This document shows positions 42,847 to 51,387 of a DNA stretch of 64,000 nucleotides, one piece after another. Below the pieces are notes generated by a model. That model worked only from the letters and a program-made list of their open reading frames with translations. It did not search any database and was not told where the DNA came from. A program made the position numbers and the translations under genes. The stretch spans positions 15,287 through 79,286 of the forward strand of contig DGLB01000007.1 in NCBI GenBank assembly GCA_002387845.1, given 5' to 3'. This stretch comes from Stenotrophomonas maltophilia (GTDB lineage Bacteria > Pseudomonadota > Gammaproteobacteria > Xanthomonadales > Xanthomonadaceae). How positions within the stretch are numbered: position 1 is the first letter of the stretch; each line of letters begins with the position of its first letter.

Positions 42847-45522
42847 TTACAGCTTCTCCAGTTGCGCGCGGGCCTGCACGGCACCGCTGCCCTGCGGCTG
42901 CAGGGCCAGGTAGGTGGTGTAGGCCTGCTTGGCCTTGCCCTTGTCGCCGGCGTGGAAGTACGCGTCACCCAGGTTGAGGTGGGCCACTGCACGCGAGGGG
43001 TCGATCTTCAGGGTGTTTTCCAGCCAGCGCGCCGCTTCAGCGTAACGCTGCTGGCGGTAGTAGACGAAGCCCAGGTTGTTGGCGGCCTGGGCGAAGTCCG
43101 GGCGCAGCTTCAGCGCCTCGGTGAACTGCGCCACGGCCTCGTCGTAGCGCTTCTCGCGGTACAGCTGCAGGCCACGGTCGTTGGCCTGCTGGGCACGCTG
43201 CCGGTCCGACGCGGGGCCGGCCGTGGGTACCACCAGCTTGGCCTGGCCGCCCTGCAGGTCGGCCACGGTCACCGGGGCCTTGCCGGGCTTGGCCTCCTGC
43301 ACCGCCTCGACCTTGCTGTTGAGCGCGATCGCATCGGCGGTCAACTGATCGGTGCCGGCGTTGAGGTACTCCTGGCTGTCCTGCACCTGGAACACGAACT
43401 CGCCGCCCTGCGAACCGGGCAGGCTGCCGAAGGCCGGGGTCTGCTGGGACACGGCCGACACCGCCGGGGCCACATAGGCGGCGAGCTCGGTGCCGGTGAT
43501 CAGGCCATCGCCGTTGAGGTCGCCCTTGCCGGCCAGTGCCTGCAGCAGCACCCAGGTGAACACCGAATGGCCGTTCGGGCCGGCATCGGCGACCTGCTGG
43601 TCTGCGCCGCCGGCGGTGAGCATCTGCCGCGCACTGCGGCGCGCGTTCTCGCGCAGGAAGGCGGATGACGACGGACCCCCGCGGGTCAGGCCCAGCCCGC
43701 TGTAGCAGGCGTCCATCACGAACATCACGTGCTTCGCCTGCAGGCTTTCGGCGATGTTCTGCAGGTCGGTCATCGCGATCGCGTCGGTGGCGAAGGCGTT
43801 CGGGTCCGAATCCACCGGAATGATGTAGCCCAGGTCGCGGCCGGAGGCGAGCCGGCGCGTGGCCCCGTGCCCGGCGAAGAACACGAACACGCGGTCATTG
43901 CGCCCGGTGCGGTCATCGGCCAAGCGGTCGTGGAAGGCGGCCAGGATGTTGTTGCGGGTGGCCTGCTGGTTCTTCAGCACGATCACCTGCGAGGACGGAA
44001 AGCCGAACTGACCGGTCAGGGTATCGGCCACCGCCTGCGCATCATGACTGGCGTACTCCAGCTTGGGCCACTTCGCGTAGTCGTCGATGCCGACCACGAT
44101 CGCCCAGGACTTCTCATAGCCGGTGGTAACGGTGGCGTCGGTGCTGGCCCCCTTGCGCGCGCGCGCCACGGTGAACTCGCGACCATTCCAACCCGCGAAC
44201 TGATAGCCGTCTGCGATCAGCCGGTCCAGGATCTGCGGCAGCGCCTTCACCGCGCGGTCGTGGATATCGTGGAACAGGATGATGCCGCGCTGCTCCTTCT
44301 GCACCTGCTCGACCACACGCTGCACGATGGACTCGGGCACCGGATCGGCCCAGTCCATCGAGTCAATGTTCCACATGATCGATTTCAGACCTGCCTCGTT
44401 GAGCAGCTGCAGGCCTTCGGCGTTGCGGGCGCCGTAAGGAAAGCGGAACAGCGGCGCACGACGTGCATCGACGTCGCGCAACAGGGTGTCGGTGGCCAGC
44501 ACCTGCTCGCGCAGCGCGTCACCGGTGGTGCGCGAAAGCTGGGCGTGGGTCAGGCTGTGATTGCCGACCGCGTAGCCCTGCTCCATCAGGTTGCGGCTGA
44601 TGCTCGCCATCGGGCCGAGCGTGGTGGTGCCATCGTCCTGCACCTTGCCCAGGTTGCGGCCCACCTCGAAGAACACGCCCGGTACGTCGTAGCGCTGCAG
44701 AATCGCGACCACTTCATCGGTGTGGGTGCGGTGCGGGCCGTCGTCGAAGGTAAGCACCACGGTTTTGGCCGGCAGGTCGCGGCCGAAGATTTCGCGCTCG
44801 CTGTCCTTCATCGACATCGGGTACGGCTCGATGACCCCGTAGTCGCGCAGGATCGCTTCGCGGGTGATCAAGGTGCGCAGGTGCGCAACGTAGTCTTCCC
44901 ACTTCTCGCGCTTGAGCGTGATCGCACGGGTGCGGTCGAAGCGGCTGAAGATGCGGGTCAGTTCCTGGTTGTAGTTGCGTTCGATCTCGTCGAGCGCATC
45001 CAGGTCTTCGCCGATGCGCTGGTGCAGCTTCACCGCCGGCAGCGAGGAATCGGTGCCGATGCGGGCATGCAGATCGCGAAGCACTTCGCGGAAGGCGAGG
45101 CGATCTGCATCGTACAGCTCGGGCGCAGACTCGATGTAGTCCAGCACCGTGCCGAGCGTGGCGAAGCGTTGCGGCGTGGTGCCCTTGAGCAGGCTGTCGA
45201 ACAGCCCGGCGATGGCTTCACGTTGTTCCAGGCCTTCGTGGAACAGCTGCTGGCCCACCCGGGTGGAGGTGTTGCGGTCAGCAGGCGACTGTTCGGTTTC
45301 GTCGGCCAGCAGCACGATGATGCGGCGATGGCCGTCGAGCTGCTTCTGCAGCGCGGACAGCAATGGTGCTGTCGCGGGGTCGGCGCTGATCGCGGCCTGG
45401 GCGCTGGGGTGCTGCGCTGCGTCGGCGTCCGGACGTGCGGTATCCGGTTTCTGGCCGCAGGCGGCAAGGGTCAGGGCAAGCAGCAGAGGGAAGGCTGAGC
45501 GAGGCAGCAACGCGCGGGGCAT
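42847..45522 (-). CDS. Lipoprotein with polysaccharide deacetylase, caspase-like and TPR domains
   Basis: This 891-residue protein starts with a lipoprotein signal (LTLAAC, Cys22). Residues about 50-250 are helical and unassigned. A NodB-type polysaccharide deacetylase follows (TFDDGP at 258-263, HSLTH at 322-326, RFPYG at 360-364). Next is a caspase-like (C14) domain from about residue 470, with the catalytic dyad His552 in AGHG and Cys606 in DACYSG, then an EF-hand-like loop (DLNGDGLITGTE, 668-679) and TPRs (about 775-889). All catalytic residues appear intact. This combination in one envelope protein is unusual; I infer a role in cell-wall or envelope surveillance, without direct evidence. 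It lies between yidC and mnmE. Confidence 0.88.
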   Translation of the reverse strand: MPRALLPRSAFPLLLALTLAACGQKPDTARPDADAAQHPSAQAAISADPATAPLLSALQKQLDGHRRIIVLLADETEQSPADRNTSTRVGQQLFHEGLEQREAIAGLFDSLLKGTTPQRFATLGTVLDYIESAPELYDADRLAFREVLRDLHARIGTDSSLPAVKLHQRIGEDLDALDEIERNYNQELTRIFSRFDRTRAITLKREKWEDYVAHLRTLITREAILRDYGVIEPYPMSMKDSEREIFGRDLPAKTVVLTFDDGPHRTHTDEVVAILQRYDVPGVFFEVGRNLGKVQDDGTTTLGPMASISRNLMEQGYAVGNHSLTHAQLSRTTGDALREQVLATDTLLRDVDARRAPLFRFPYGARNAEGLQLLNEAGLKSIMWNIDSMDWADPVPESIVQRVVEQVQKEQRGIILFHDIHDRAVKALPQILDRLIADGYQFAGWNGREFTVARARKGASTDATVTTGYEKSWAIVVGIDDYAKWPKLEYASHDAQAVADTLTGQFGFPSSQVIVLKNQQATRNNILAAFHDRLADDRTGRNDRVFVFFAGHGATRRLASGRDLGYIIPVDSDPNAFATDAIAMTDLQNIAESLQAKHVMFVMDACYSGLGLTRGGPSSSAFLRENARRSARQMLTAGGADQQVADAGPNGHSVFTWVLLQALAGKGDLNGDGLITGTELAAYVAPAVSAVSQQTPAFGSLPGSQGGEFVFQVQDSQEYLNAGTDQLTADAIALNSKVEAVQEAKPGKAPVTVADLQGGQAKLVVPTAGPASDRQRAQQANDRGLQLYREKRYDEAVAQFTEALKLRPDFAQAANNLGFVYYRQQRYAEAARWLENTLKIDPSRAVAHLNLGDAYFHAGDKGKAKQAYTTYLALQPQGSGAVQARAQLEKL

Positions 45523-45586
45523 GGGCAGTCCATTGGGTGCAGCGTGGCGGTGGGCGCCGGTGGTGGAAATTCTACCGCTGGATGTG

Positions 45587-45614
45587 CAAAAGCCCGCCGG
45601 AGGGCGGGCTTTTG
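45587..45614. terminator. Bidirectional terminator after yidC
   Basis: CAAAAGCCCGCC (45587-45598) and GGCGGGCTTTTG (45603-45614) form a perfect 12-bp hairpin with a 4-nt loop and a T-run on both strands. It lies about 80 bp past the yidC stop and upstream of the next gene's start, so it separates the rpmH-rnpA-yidC unit from the downstream genes. Confidence 0.85.
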
Positions 45615-45622
45615 TGGGTTCC

Positions 45623-45687
45623 GTAGCGCCGGGCTTGCCCGGCGGGCTACGTATGGATCCAGCGGAGCCGGGCAAGCCCGGCTCTAC
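45623..45687. repeat. Paired inverted SMAG/REP elements
   Basis: GTAG plus CGCCGGGC-TT-GCCCGGCG (45623-45644) faces GAGCCGGGC-AA-GCCCGGCTC plus TAC (45665-45687). Two head-to-head elements lie between the terminator and the yidC stop. Confidence 0.85.
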
Positions 45688-45696
45688 GTGTGCCGG

Positions 45697-47403
45697 TTAC
45701 TTCTTCTTGGAGGCCGGGGCGGCGGGGGCCGGGACCGGATCGCTGCCGTGGCGCTTGGTCATCCACCACTGCTGCAGCAGACCCAGGCCGCCGTTGACCA
45801 CCCAGTACAGGACCAGACCGGACGGCATGAAGGCCATCATGACGCCGAAGATCAGCGGCATCATCTGCATCATCTTGGCCTGCATCGGGTCCATGCCCGG
45901 CGCCGGGGTCAGCTTCTGGGTGGCCCACATCACCGCCATGTTGATGATCGGCAGGATGAAGTACGGGTCGCGCGCGGTCAGGTCCTGGATCCAGCCCAGC
46001 CACGGGGCCTGGCGCAGTTCCACCGATTCCACCAGCACCCAGTACAGGGCGAAGAAGATCGGCATCTGGATGAGGATCGGCAGACAGCCGCCCATCGGAT
46101 TGATCTTTTCCTTCTTGTACAGCTCCATCATCGCGGTCTGGAACTTCTGGCGGTCATCGCCATAGCGTTCCTTCAACTGCTGGATGCGCGGCTGGAAGCG
46201 ACGCATCTTGGCACCGCTCTTGTACTGCACGGCCGACAGCGGATACAGCACCAGCTTCAGCAGCACCACCAGGCCGACAATGGCCCAGCCCCAGTTGTTG
46301 ACGACCTTGTGCACCTGGTTCAGCACCCAGAACAGGCCCTGGCCGATCACCGCCATCAGCGAGAAGCGGCTGTAGTCGACCACGCGGTCCAGGCCCGGCA
46401 CGTCTTCCTTGGCGATCTGGTTGACCAGCTTCGGGCCCACCCACAGGCGGGCTTCGGTGCTGACCTGCTGGCCCGGGGCCACGGTGAAGGCCGGGCCGGT
46501 GGCCTGGATCTGGTCGCGGCCGTCATGCTGGGACAGCGCGTAGTTCGCAGCCTGGTCGGCCTGCGGAATCCATGCGGTGAAGAAGTGGTGCTGCAGCATG
46601 GCGATCCAGCCGCCGGTGACCTGCTGGTTCAGCGGGCCGTCTTCCAGGTAATCCTTGAACGCGCGGCGCTGGTACTTCTTCTCGTGGTCGAACCAGGTCG
46701 CGCCATTGAAGCTGAACGAGTCCGGGTTGGTCATGCTGCGCGACAGGATGGTCGGCGTGCGGTCCAGGGTGCGGAACACATAGCCATTCCACGGCGCGGT
46801 GCCGGCGTTGATGACTTCATCCTTCACGTTCACCGCGTACTCGTTGCGGCTGACGGTGAAGGTACGGCGGATGGTGACGCCGTTCGGGCCTTCCCAGATG
46901 AAGGGAATCTGCAGTTCGTCCTGGCCCTTGGCCAGCACGAAGTCCTTGGCGTCACCGACCAGACGGAAGCCGTTGGCTTCCGGCACCGGCATGCTCTTGT
47001 CCTGGCTGGTCCAGCCGCTCACCGCACGGTACGGGTGGGCGGGGTCTTCGGTCAGCAGGCGGACCGGCGGGCTGCCTTCGTCCTTGGTCTGCGGGAAGTG
47101 CAGCAGTTCGGCGTCCAGCACGTTGCCGCCGTCCAGCACCAGGCGCAGCACGTCGGTGGTGACGGTCACGCGCGGCGCCGCCGCCGAGGCCTGCGCGGTC
47201 GCGGCCGTAGCCGGGGCGCTGCCCGGGGCGTGCGGCACGTTGGCGCTGGGGACGCTGCCCGCCGGGCCCGGCACGGTGCCCTGGGTCTGGGTGGCCACCG
47301 GCGTGGCCGGAGCCGGCGCGGCGGTGTCGCGGCCCCACTCCAACCACAGCAGAACGGCCACCATCAGCCAGGCAACAATCAGGAAAACGCGGGTCTGGTT
47401 CAT
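45697..47403 (-). CDS. yidC: Membrane protein insertase YidC
   Basis: YidC inserts and folds inner-membrane proteins, alone or with SecYEG. The 568-residue protein has an N-terminal signal-anchor helix (residues about 4-20), an Ala/Pro-rich spacer, a large periplasmic beta domain (about 90-350), and a C-terminal five-helix core with conserved GWAIVGLVVLLKLVLYPLS and the positively charged hairpin before MMELYKKEKINPMGGCLPILIQMP. It ends with a Pro/Ala/Lys tail. Its start overlaps the rnpA stop by one base. Confidence 0.97.
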   Translation of the reverse strand: MNQTRVFLIVAWLMVAVLLWLEWGRDTAAPAPATPVATQTQGTVPGPAGSVPSANVPHAPGSAPATAATAQASAAAPRVTVTTDVLRLVLDGGNVLDAELLHFPQTKDEGSPPVRLLTEDPAHPYRAVSGWTSQDKSMPVPEANGFRLVGDAKDFVLAKGQDELQIPFIWEGPNGVTIRRTFTVSRNEYAVNVKDEVINAGTAPWNGYVFRTLDRTPTILSRSMTNPDSFSFNGATWFDHEKKYQRRAFKDYLEDGPLNQQVTGGWIAMLQHHFFTAWIPQADQAANYALSQHDGRDQIQATGPAFTVAPGQQVSTEARLWVGPKLVNQIAKEDVPGLDRVVDYSRFSLMAVIGQGLFWVLNQVHKVVNNWGWAIVGLVVLLKLVLYPLSAVQYKSGAKMRRFQPRIQQLKERYGDDRQKFQTAMMELYKKEKINPMGGCLPILIQMPIFFALYWVLVESVELRQAPWLGWIQDLTARDPYFILPIINMAVMWATQKLTPAPGMDPMQAKMMQMMPLIFGVMMAFMPSGLVLYWVVNGGLGLLQQWWMTKRHGSDPVPAPAAPASKKK

Positions 47404-47858
47404 CAGCGTGCAGGCTCTGCAGGACCGGCAGCAGGTGCCGGTTCGGACAAGGAAGGGGCAATGCCCCCGGGCGGCGGCATTGTGCCGTCCGCGCCCGGCA
47501 TCGGCAATGCGCCAAGGCGGCGCAGCAGGCGTTCAAAGGCCTGGCGAAGGGTGGCGTTGCTGGCAGTACGGGCAGCTGCGCGCGCCACCACGACGTAATC
47601 GCCGGATGACAGGCACGGGCGCAGGTGGCGTGTGGCATCGCGCAGCACACGCTTTATCCGGTTGCGACCCACGGCATGGGGATCGACTTTGCGCGACACC
47701 GCCAGACCCAACCGGGCCGGCTGTTCGCCTTGGCACCAGTGGAGGGTCATGAGGGGATCGGACACACGGCGGGCGCCGTTGAAAACCGTTGTATATTCGG
47801 CACGCGTACGAACCCGCGCAGAGCGAGGAAATCGCTTGCGCGGGTCGGAACTGCTCAC
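47403..47858 (-). CDS. rnpA: Ribonuclease P protein component
   Basis: RnpA assists the RNase P RNA in trimming tRNA 5' ends. The 151-residue protein has the family pattern: KRFPRSARVRTRAEYTTVFNGARR, then the conserved RNA-binding basic segment AVGRNRIKRVLRDATR. Its C-terminus carries an extra Pro/Ala-rich tail of about 30 residues. I chose GTG 47858 because the next upstream in-frame codons run into a hairpin (GCCGCA-CTC-TGCGGC) beside the rpmH stop. An upstream ATG at 47891 would give 162 residues. Confidence 0.85.
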   Translation of the reverse strand: MSSSDPRKRFPRSARVRTRAEYTTVFNGARRVSDPLMTLHWCQGEQPARLGLAVSRKVDPHAVGRNRIKRVLRDATRHLRPCLSSGDYVVVARAAARTASNATLRQAFERLLRRLGALPMPGADGTMPPPGGIAPSLSEPAPAAGPAEPAR

Positions 47859-47896
47859 AGTCAGGATTGCGTCTGCCGCAGAGTGCGGCATTGCAA

Positions 47897-48037
47897 TCAA
47901 GCGCTCAGGACTTTGCGGCCCTTGGCGCGGCGACGCGACAGAATCTTGCGGCCGTCAGCGGTCTTCATACGGGCACGGAAGCCATGGTCGCGCTTACGCT
48001 TGAGGTTGCTGGGTTGGAAAGTGCGCTTGGTGGCCAT
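47897..48037 (-). CDS. rpmH: 50S ribosomal protein L34
   Basis: This 46-residue protein is the classic L34: it begins MATKRTFQPSNLKRKRDHGF and continues with FRARMKTADGRKILSRRRAKGRKVLSA. It is very short, basic and almost invariant in bacteria. It is the first gene of the leftward rpmH-rnpA-yidC unit and is divergent from dnaA. RNase P protein follows 38 bp downstream. Confidence 0.97.
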   Translation of the reverse strand: MATKRTFQPSNLKRKRDHGFRARMKTADGRKILSRRRAKGRKVLSA

Positions 48038-48077
48038 GCTGGGCCTCTGTAAGAAGGGGACGGAAAGAACCGGAAAT

Positions 48078-48105
48078 TCTATAGACCTGGTGTGGGCCGC
48101 GTCAA
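48078..48105 (-). promoter_or_regulatory. Promoter of rpmH
   Basis: On the minus strand TTGACG (complement of 48100-48105) and TATAGA (complement of 48078-48083) are separated by 16 bp, about 40 bp before the rpmH ATG. This is a good vegetative promoter match. Confidence 0.7.
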
Positions 48106-48157
48106 GTCCAGGTCACTACGGGATTTCACCGGCCTGTGCAATAGCTGTGGATGTTTT

Positions 48158-48166
48158 TGTGAATAA
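48158..48166 (-). promoter_or_regulatory. DnaA box in the rpmH-dnaA gap
   Basis: TGTGAATAA is the reverse complement of TTATTCACA, which fits the TTATNCACA consensus. A looser copy, TGTGGATGT, lies 13 bp to the left. The 253-bp gap also holds the divergent promoters; such boxes here often mediate dnaA autoregulation. Confidence 0.55.
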
Positions 48167-48290
48167 GTGTGGGACAAGCATTCCCGGGCCTGCCCGTCGG
48201 TGGTAGTCTGCGCCATCCATTTCTTCCCCTTCCGGCCTGTGGCGCGGCGGCTTCGTGCGCCCATCCACAGGCCCCAGACGAAAATTGCCG

Positions 48291-49622
48291 ATGGATGCGT
48301 GGTCCAAATCTCTCGAACGTCTAGAAGCGGAGTTTCCGCCTGAAGATGTTCATACCTGGTTGAAGCCGCTGCAGGCCGACCTGCGCCCCGACAGCCTGGT
48401 GCTGTATGCGCCCAATGGCTTCATCGTGGACCAGGTGCGCGAGCTGTACCTGGCCCGGATCCGCGAACTGCTGATGCACTACGCCGGTTTCCGCGAAGTA
48501 TTCCTTGAAGTTGGCTCGCGTCCGAAGCCTGCAGAGGCGCAGATTGCGCCGGTTGCGACGCCCGCAGCCAGCGCGCCGGCCGAGCCGATGGTGCCGTTTG
48601 CCGGCAATCTGGATTCGCACTACACCTTTGCCAACTTCGTTGAAGGCCGCAGCAACCAGCTGGGTCTGGCTGCCGCCTTCCAGGCGGCGCAGAAGCCGGG
48701 CGACCGTGCGCACAACCCGCTGCTGCTGTACGGGGGCACCGGCCTGGGCAAGACCCACCTGATGTTTGCGGCCGGCAACGCGATGCGCCAGGCCAACCCG
48801 GGCGCCAAGGTGTTGTACCTGCGTTCGGAGCAGTTCTTCAGCGCCATGATCCGGGCGCTGCAGGAAAAGACCATGGACCAGTTCAAGCGCCAGTTCCAGC
48901 AGGTGGACGCGCTGCTGATCGATGACATCCAGTTCTTTGCCGGCAAGGACCGCACCCAGGAAGAGTTTTTCCACACCTTCAACGCACTGTTCGACGGCAA
49001 GCAGCAGATCATCCTGACCTGCGACCGCTACCCGCGCGAAGTGGAAGGGCTGGAAGCGCGGCTGAAGTCGCGCCTGGCGTGGGGCCTGTCGGTGGCGATC
49101 GAGCCGCCTGACTTTGAAACCCGCGCGGCGATCGTGCTGGCCAAGGCCCGCGAGCGCGGCGCTGAGATCCCCGACGATGTGGCGTTTCTGATTGCCAAGA
49201 AGATGCGCTCCAACGTGCGCGACCTCGAAGGTGCGCTCAATACCCTGACCGCCCGCGCCAACTTCACCGGCCGCGCGATCACCACGGACTTCGCCCAGGA
49301 AACCCTGCGCGACCTGCTGCGTGCCCAGCAGCAGGCGATCAGCATTCCCAACATCCAGAAAACCGTGGCCGACTACTACGGCTTGCAGATCAAGGATCTG
49401 CTGTCCAAGCGCCGGACCCGGTCGCTGGCCCGCCCCCGCCAGGTGGCCATGGCCCTGACCAAGGAGCTGACCGAGCACAGCCTGCCCGAGATTGGCGATG
49501 CGTTCGCCGGCCGCGACCACACCACGGTGCTGCATGCCTGCCGGCAGATCCGCACCCTGATGGAGACCGACGGCAAGCTGCGTGAGGACTGGGACAAGCT
49601 GATCCGGAAGTTGAGCGAATGA
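48291..49622 (+). CDS. dnaA: Chromosomal replication initiator DnaA
   Basis: DnaA binds DnaA boxes at oriC, melts the origin and loads helicase. The 443-residue protein has domain I (residues 1-75), a short linker (75-105), the AAA+ domain III with Walker A GGTGLGKT (148-155), Walker B LLIDDIQF and the initiator motif, and domain IV with the DNA-binding DHTTVLHACRQI. I chose ATG 48291 (MDAWSKSLERLE), the usual start in this family; the frame is open to 48255. Confidence 0.98.
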   Translation: MDAWSKSLERLEAEFPPEDVHTWLKPLQADLRPDSLVLYAPNGFIVDQVRELYLARIRELLMHYAGFREVFLEVGSRPKPAEAQIAPVATPAASAPAEPMVPFAGNLDSHYTFANFVEGRSNQLGLAAAFQAAQKPGDRAHNPLLLYGGTGLGKTHLMFAAGNAMRQANPGAKVLYLRSEQFFSAMIRALQEKTMDQFKRQFQQVDALLIDDIQFFAGKDRTQEEFFHTFNALFDGKQQIILTCDRYPREVEGLEARLKSRLAWGLSVAIEPPDFETRAAIVLAKARERGAEIPDDVAFLIAKKMRSNVRDLEGALNTLTARANFTGRAITTDFAQETLRDLLRAQQQAISIPNIQKTVADYYGLQIKDLLSKRRTRSLARPRQVAMALTKELTEHSLPEIGDAFAGRDHTTVLHACRQIRTLMETDGKLREDWDKLIRKLSE

Positions 49623-49898
49623 TGCAGGAGCCAGATCTTCTCGTCACCGCATAAAACGGTGCAGAATCCGGTAGCAAGCGCGGGACAGCATGTGGATAAA
49701 ACAGCTGGAAATTTTCAGCGTAAAGTTATCCACAGCATTCCCCACCCCTTGGGGGCTGGTAATACAGAGGGTTTCGAGGCAACAAAAGCCTTTAGTTTCA
49801 AATACTTGACTGTGTTTTCCAGCAAATCTGGCTCTACCAGCACCACCAAGCTTTTGATTTATTCCACATTTTTTTAAAGCATAGGGGCACGGAACCAC
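49623..49898. other. dnaA-dnaN intergenic region, probable oriC
   Basis: The 276-bp gap contains two perfect DnaA boxes in opposite orientation: TGTGGATAA at 49691-49699 and TTATCCACA at 49726-49734. To their right is an AT-rich stretch (about 49755-49880) suitable for unwinding. A small hairpin CACCG...CGGTG (49647-49663) follows dnaA. In Xanthomonas the origin maps to this gene junction, which supports the assignment, but the number of boxes is small. Confidence 0.65.
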
Positions 49899-50999
49899 AT
49901 GCGTTTCACACTGCAGCGCGAAGCCTTTCTCAAGCCGTTGGCACAAGTCGTCAACGTGGTCGAACGCCGCCAGACCCTGCCGGTTCTGGCCAATTTCCTG
50001 GTACAGGTGAACAAGGGTCAGCTGTCGCTGACCGGCACCGACCTGGAAGTGGAGATGGTGTCGCGGATCGCGGTTGAAGACGCCGAAGACGGCGAAACCA
50101 CCATTCCGGCGCGTAAGCTCTTCGAGATCATCCGCGCCCTGCCCGACGGCAGCCGCATCACCGTCTCGCAGAGCGGTGACAAGATCACCGTGCAGGCCGG
50201 CCGCAGCCGCTTCACCCTGGCAACGCTGCCCGCCAACGACTTCCCGTCGGTGGACGAAGTGGAAGCCACCGAGCGCGTGGCCATTGGCGAAGCCACCCTG
50301 AAGGAACTGATCGAACGCACCGCGTTCGCGATGGCCCAGCAGGACGTGCGCTACTACCTCAACGGCCTGCTGTTCGATCTGCGCGGTGATGCCCTGCGCA
50401 CCGTGGCCACTGACGGTCACCGTCTGGCGCTGTGCGAAACCGACCTGGAAAAGGCCAGCGGCGCCAAGCGCCAGATCATCGTGCCGCGCAAGGGCGTCAC
50501 CGAGCTGCAGCGTCTGCTGGAAAGCGGCGAGCGCGAGATCGAGCTGGAAGTCGGCCGCAGCCACGTTCGCGTCAAGCGCGACGATGTGACCTTTACCTCC
50601 AAGCTGATCGACGGTCGTTTCCCGGATTACGAAGCGGTGATCCCGATTGGTGCCGACCGCGAAGTGAAGGTGGATCGTGAAGCCCTGCGCGCCTCGCTGC
50701 AGCGCGCTGCAATTCTGTCCAACGAGAAGTACCGCGGTATCCGCGTGGAAGTCTCGCCGGGCAACCTGAAGATCAGCGCGCACAACCCGGAGCAGGAAGA
50801 AGCCCAGGAAGAGATCGAAGCCGACACCACGGTGAGCGATCTGGCCATTGGCTTCAACGTGAACTACCTGCTGGACGCACTGTCGGCGCTGCGCGACGAG
50901 CATGTGGTCATCCAGCTGCGCGATTCCAACTCCTCGGCTCTCGTGCGTGAAGCCAGCAGCGAGAAGTCACGCCACGTGGTGATGCCGCTGCGTCTCTGA
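49899..50999 (+). CDS. dnaN: DNA polymerase III sliding clamp (beta subunit)
   Basis: DnaN is the ring that tethers polymerase III and other repair proteins to DNA. The 366-residue protein has three consecutive clamp domains of about 120 residues each. Typical sequences include LPVLANFLVQV near the start, TDLEVEM, FPDYEAVIP in domain 3, and the conserved terminus YVVMPLRL-type (HVVMPLRL). It follows the probable origin and ends just before a parS-like site and a terminator. Confidence 0.98.
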   Translation: MRFTLQREAFLKPLAQVVNVVERRQTLPVLANFLVQVNKGQLSLTGTDLEVEMVSRIAVEDAEDGETTIPARKLFEIIRALPDGSRITVSQSGDKITVQAGRSRFTLATLPANDFPSVDEVEATERVAIGEATLKELIERTAFAMAQQDVRYYLNGLLFDLRGDALRTVATDGHRLALCETDLEKASGAKRQIIVPRKGVTELQRLLESGEREIELEVGRSHVRVKRDDVTFTSKLIDGRFPDYEAVIPIGADREVKVDREALRASLQRAAILSNEKYRGIRVEVSPGNLKISAHNPEQEEAQEEIEADTTVSDLAIGFNVNYLLDALSALRDEHVVIQLRDSNSSALVREASSEKSRHVVMPLRL

Positions 51000-51014
51000 C
51001 CTGCGGTATGCCAG

Positions 51015-51028
51015 GTTCCACGTGGAAC
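51015..51028. promoter_or_regulatory. parS: parS site (ParB binding)
   Basis: GTTCCACGTGGAAC is a perfect 14-bp palindrome identical to the Pseudomonas/Xanthomonas parS core bound by ParB. It begins 16 bp after the dnaN stop codon. Confidence 0.85.
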
Positions 51029-51040
51029 CAAGCGTCATCA

Positions 51041-51070
51041 GAAACCCGGCCCGGCGCCGGGTTTCTTTTT
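51041..51070 (+). terminator. Terminator after dnaN
   Basis: GAAACCCGGC (51041-51050) and GCCGGGTTTC (51056-51065) form a perfect 10-bp stem followed by TTTTT. A standard intrinsic terminator for the dnaA-dnaN message. Confidence 0.9.
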
Positions 51071-51074
51071 GCAT

Positions 51075-51088
51075 GTTCCACGTGGAGC
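51075..51088. promoter_or_regulatory. parS: parS-like site with one mismatch
   Basis: GTTCCACGTGGAGC differs from the perfect site at one base (A to G at position 13). It lies 47 bp after the first site, on the far side of the dnaN terminator. Confidence 0.6.
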
Positions 51089-51109
51089 ATCCAACCAAAG
51101 CGGGTTCTC

Positions 51110-51132
51110 GTAGAGCCACGTCTTGCGTGGCT
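51110..51132. repeat. SMAG/REP element
   Basis: GTAG (51110-51113) is followed by AGCCACG-TCTTG-CGTGGCT, a 7-bp stem-loop. A degenerate second copy with a GTAG head and AGCCA...TGGTT starts at about 51247. Confidence 0.7.
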
Positions 51133-51306
51133 GCTGTTCGCACGCACCCTCGCTCTCACGCTGCGCACTTCTACATCCGAGACACGGGTCCCGATGCCCG
51201 TCCCAAGCTTTAAATCTGTATATAAATCTAAAGCTATGTGGTGATGGTAGAGCCAGATTTGGTTGAAAAGTATGTCATGTGTTTGAATTAAAAGGGAAAT
51301 TCACCC

Positions 51307-51375
51307 ATGAAACCCCCTGTAAAAAGGCCCCTGGGGGTGGGGGTGAAGCTGTGGATATGTTTTAGAGGCGCTTGA
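51307..51375 (+). CDS. Possible 22-residue leader peptide
   Basis: A short frame (MKPPVKRPLG...) is preceded by AAGGGAAA about 9 nt before its ATG. Its stop codon lies inside a terminator hairpin, the layout of an attenuator leader. It could equally be chance; there is no family to compare with. Confidence 0.2.
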   Translation: MKPPVKRPLGVGVKLWICFRGA

Positions 51376-51387
51376 AGTGCCTTTTTT
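51366..51387 (+). terminator. Terminator-like hairpin inside the dnaN-recF gap
   Basis: AGGCGC-TTGAA-GTGCCT (one G-T pair) is followed by a run of six T, ending in the DnaA box at 51386. It implies that a plus-strand transcript begins somewhere after 51070 and stops here. Confidence 0.55.

Noticed and set aside
41383..43668. 761-codon plus-strand frame opposite mnmE and the caspase gene
   Set aside because: Antisense shadow spanning two unrelated real genes and their junction.
49857..49866. TTATTCCACA before dnaN as a DnaA box
   Set aside because: It has one extra base compared with the nine-base box, so the spacing is wrong.
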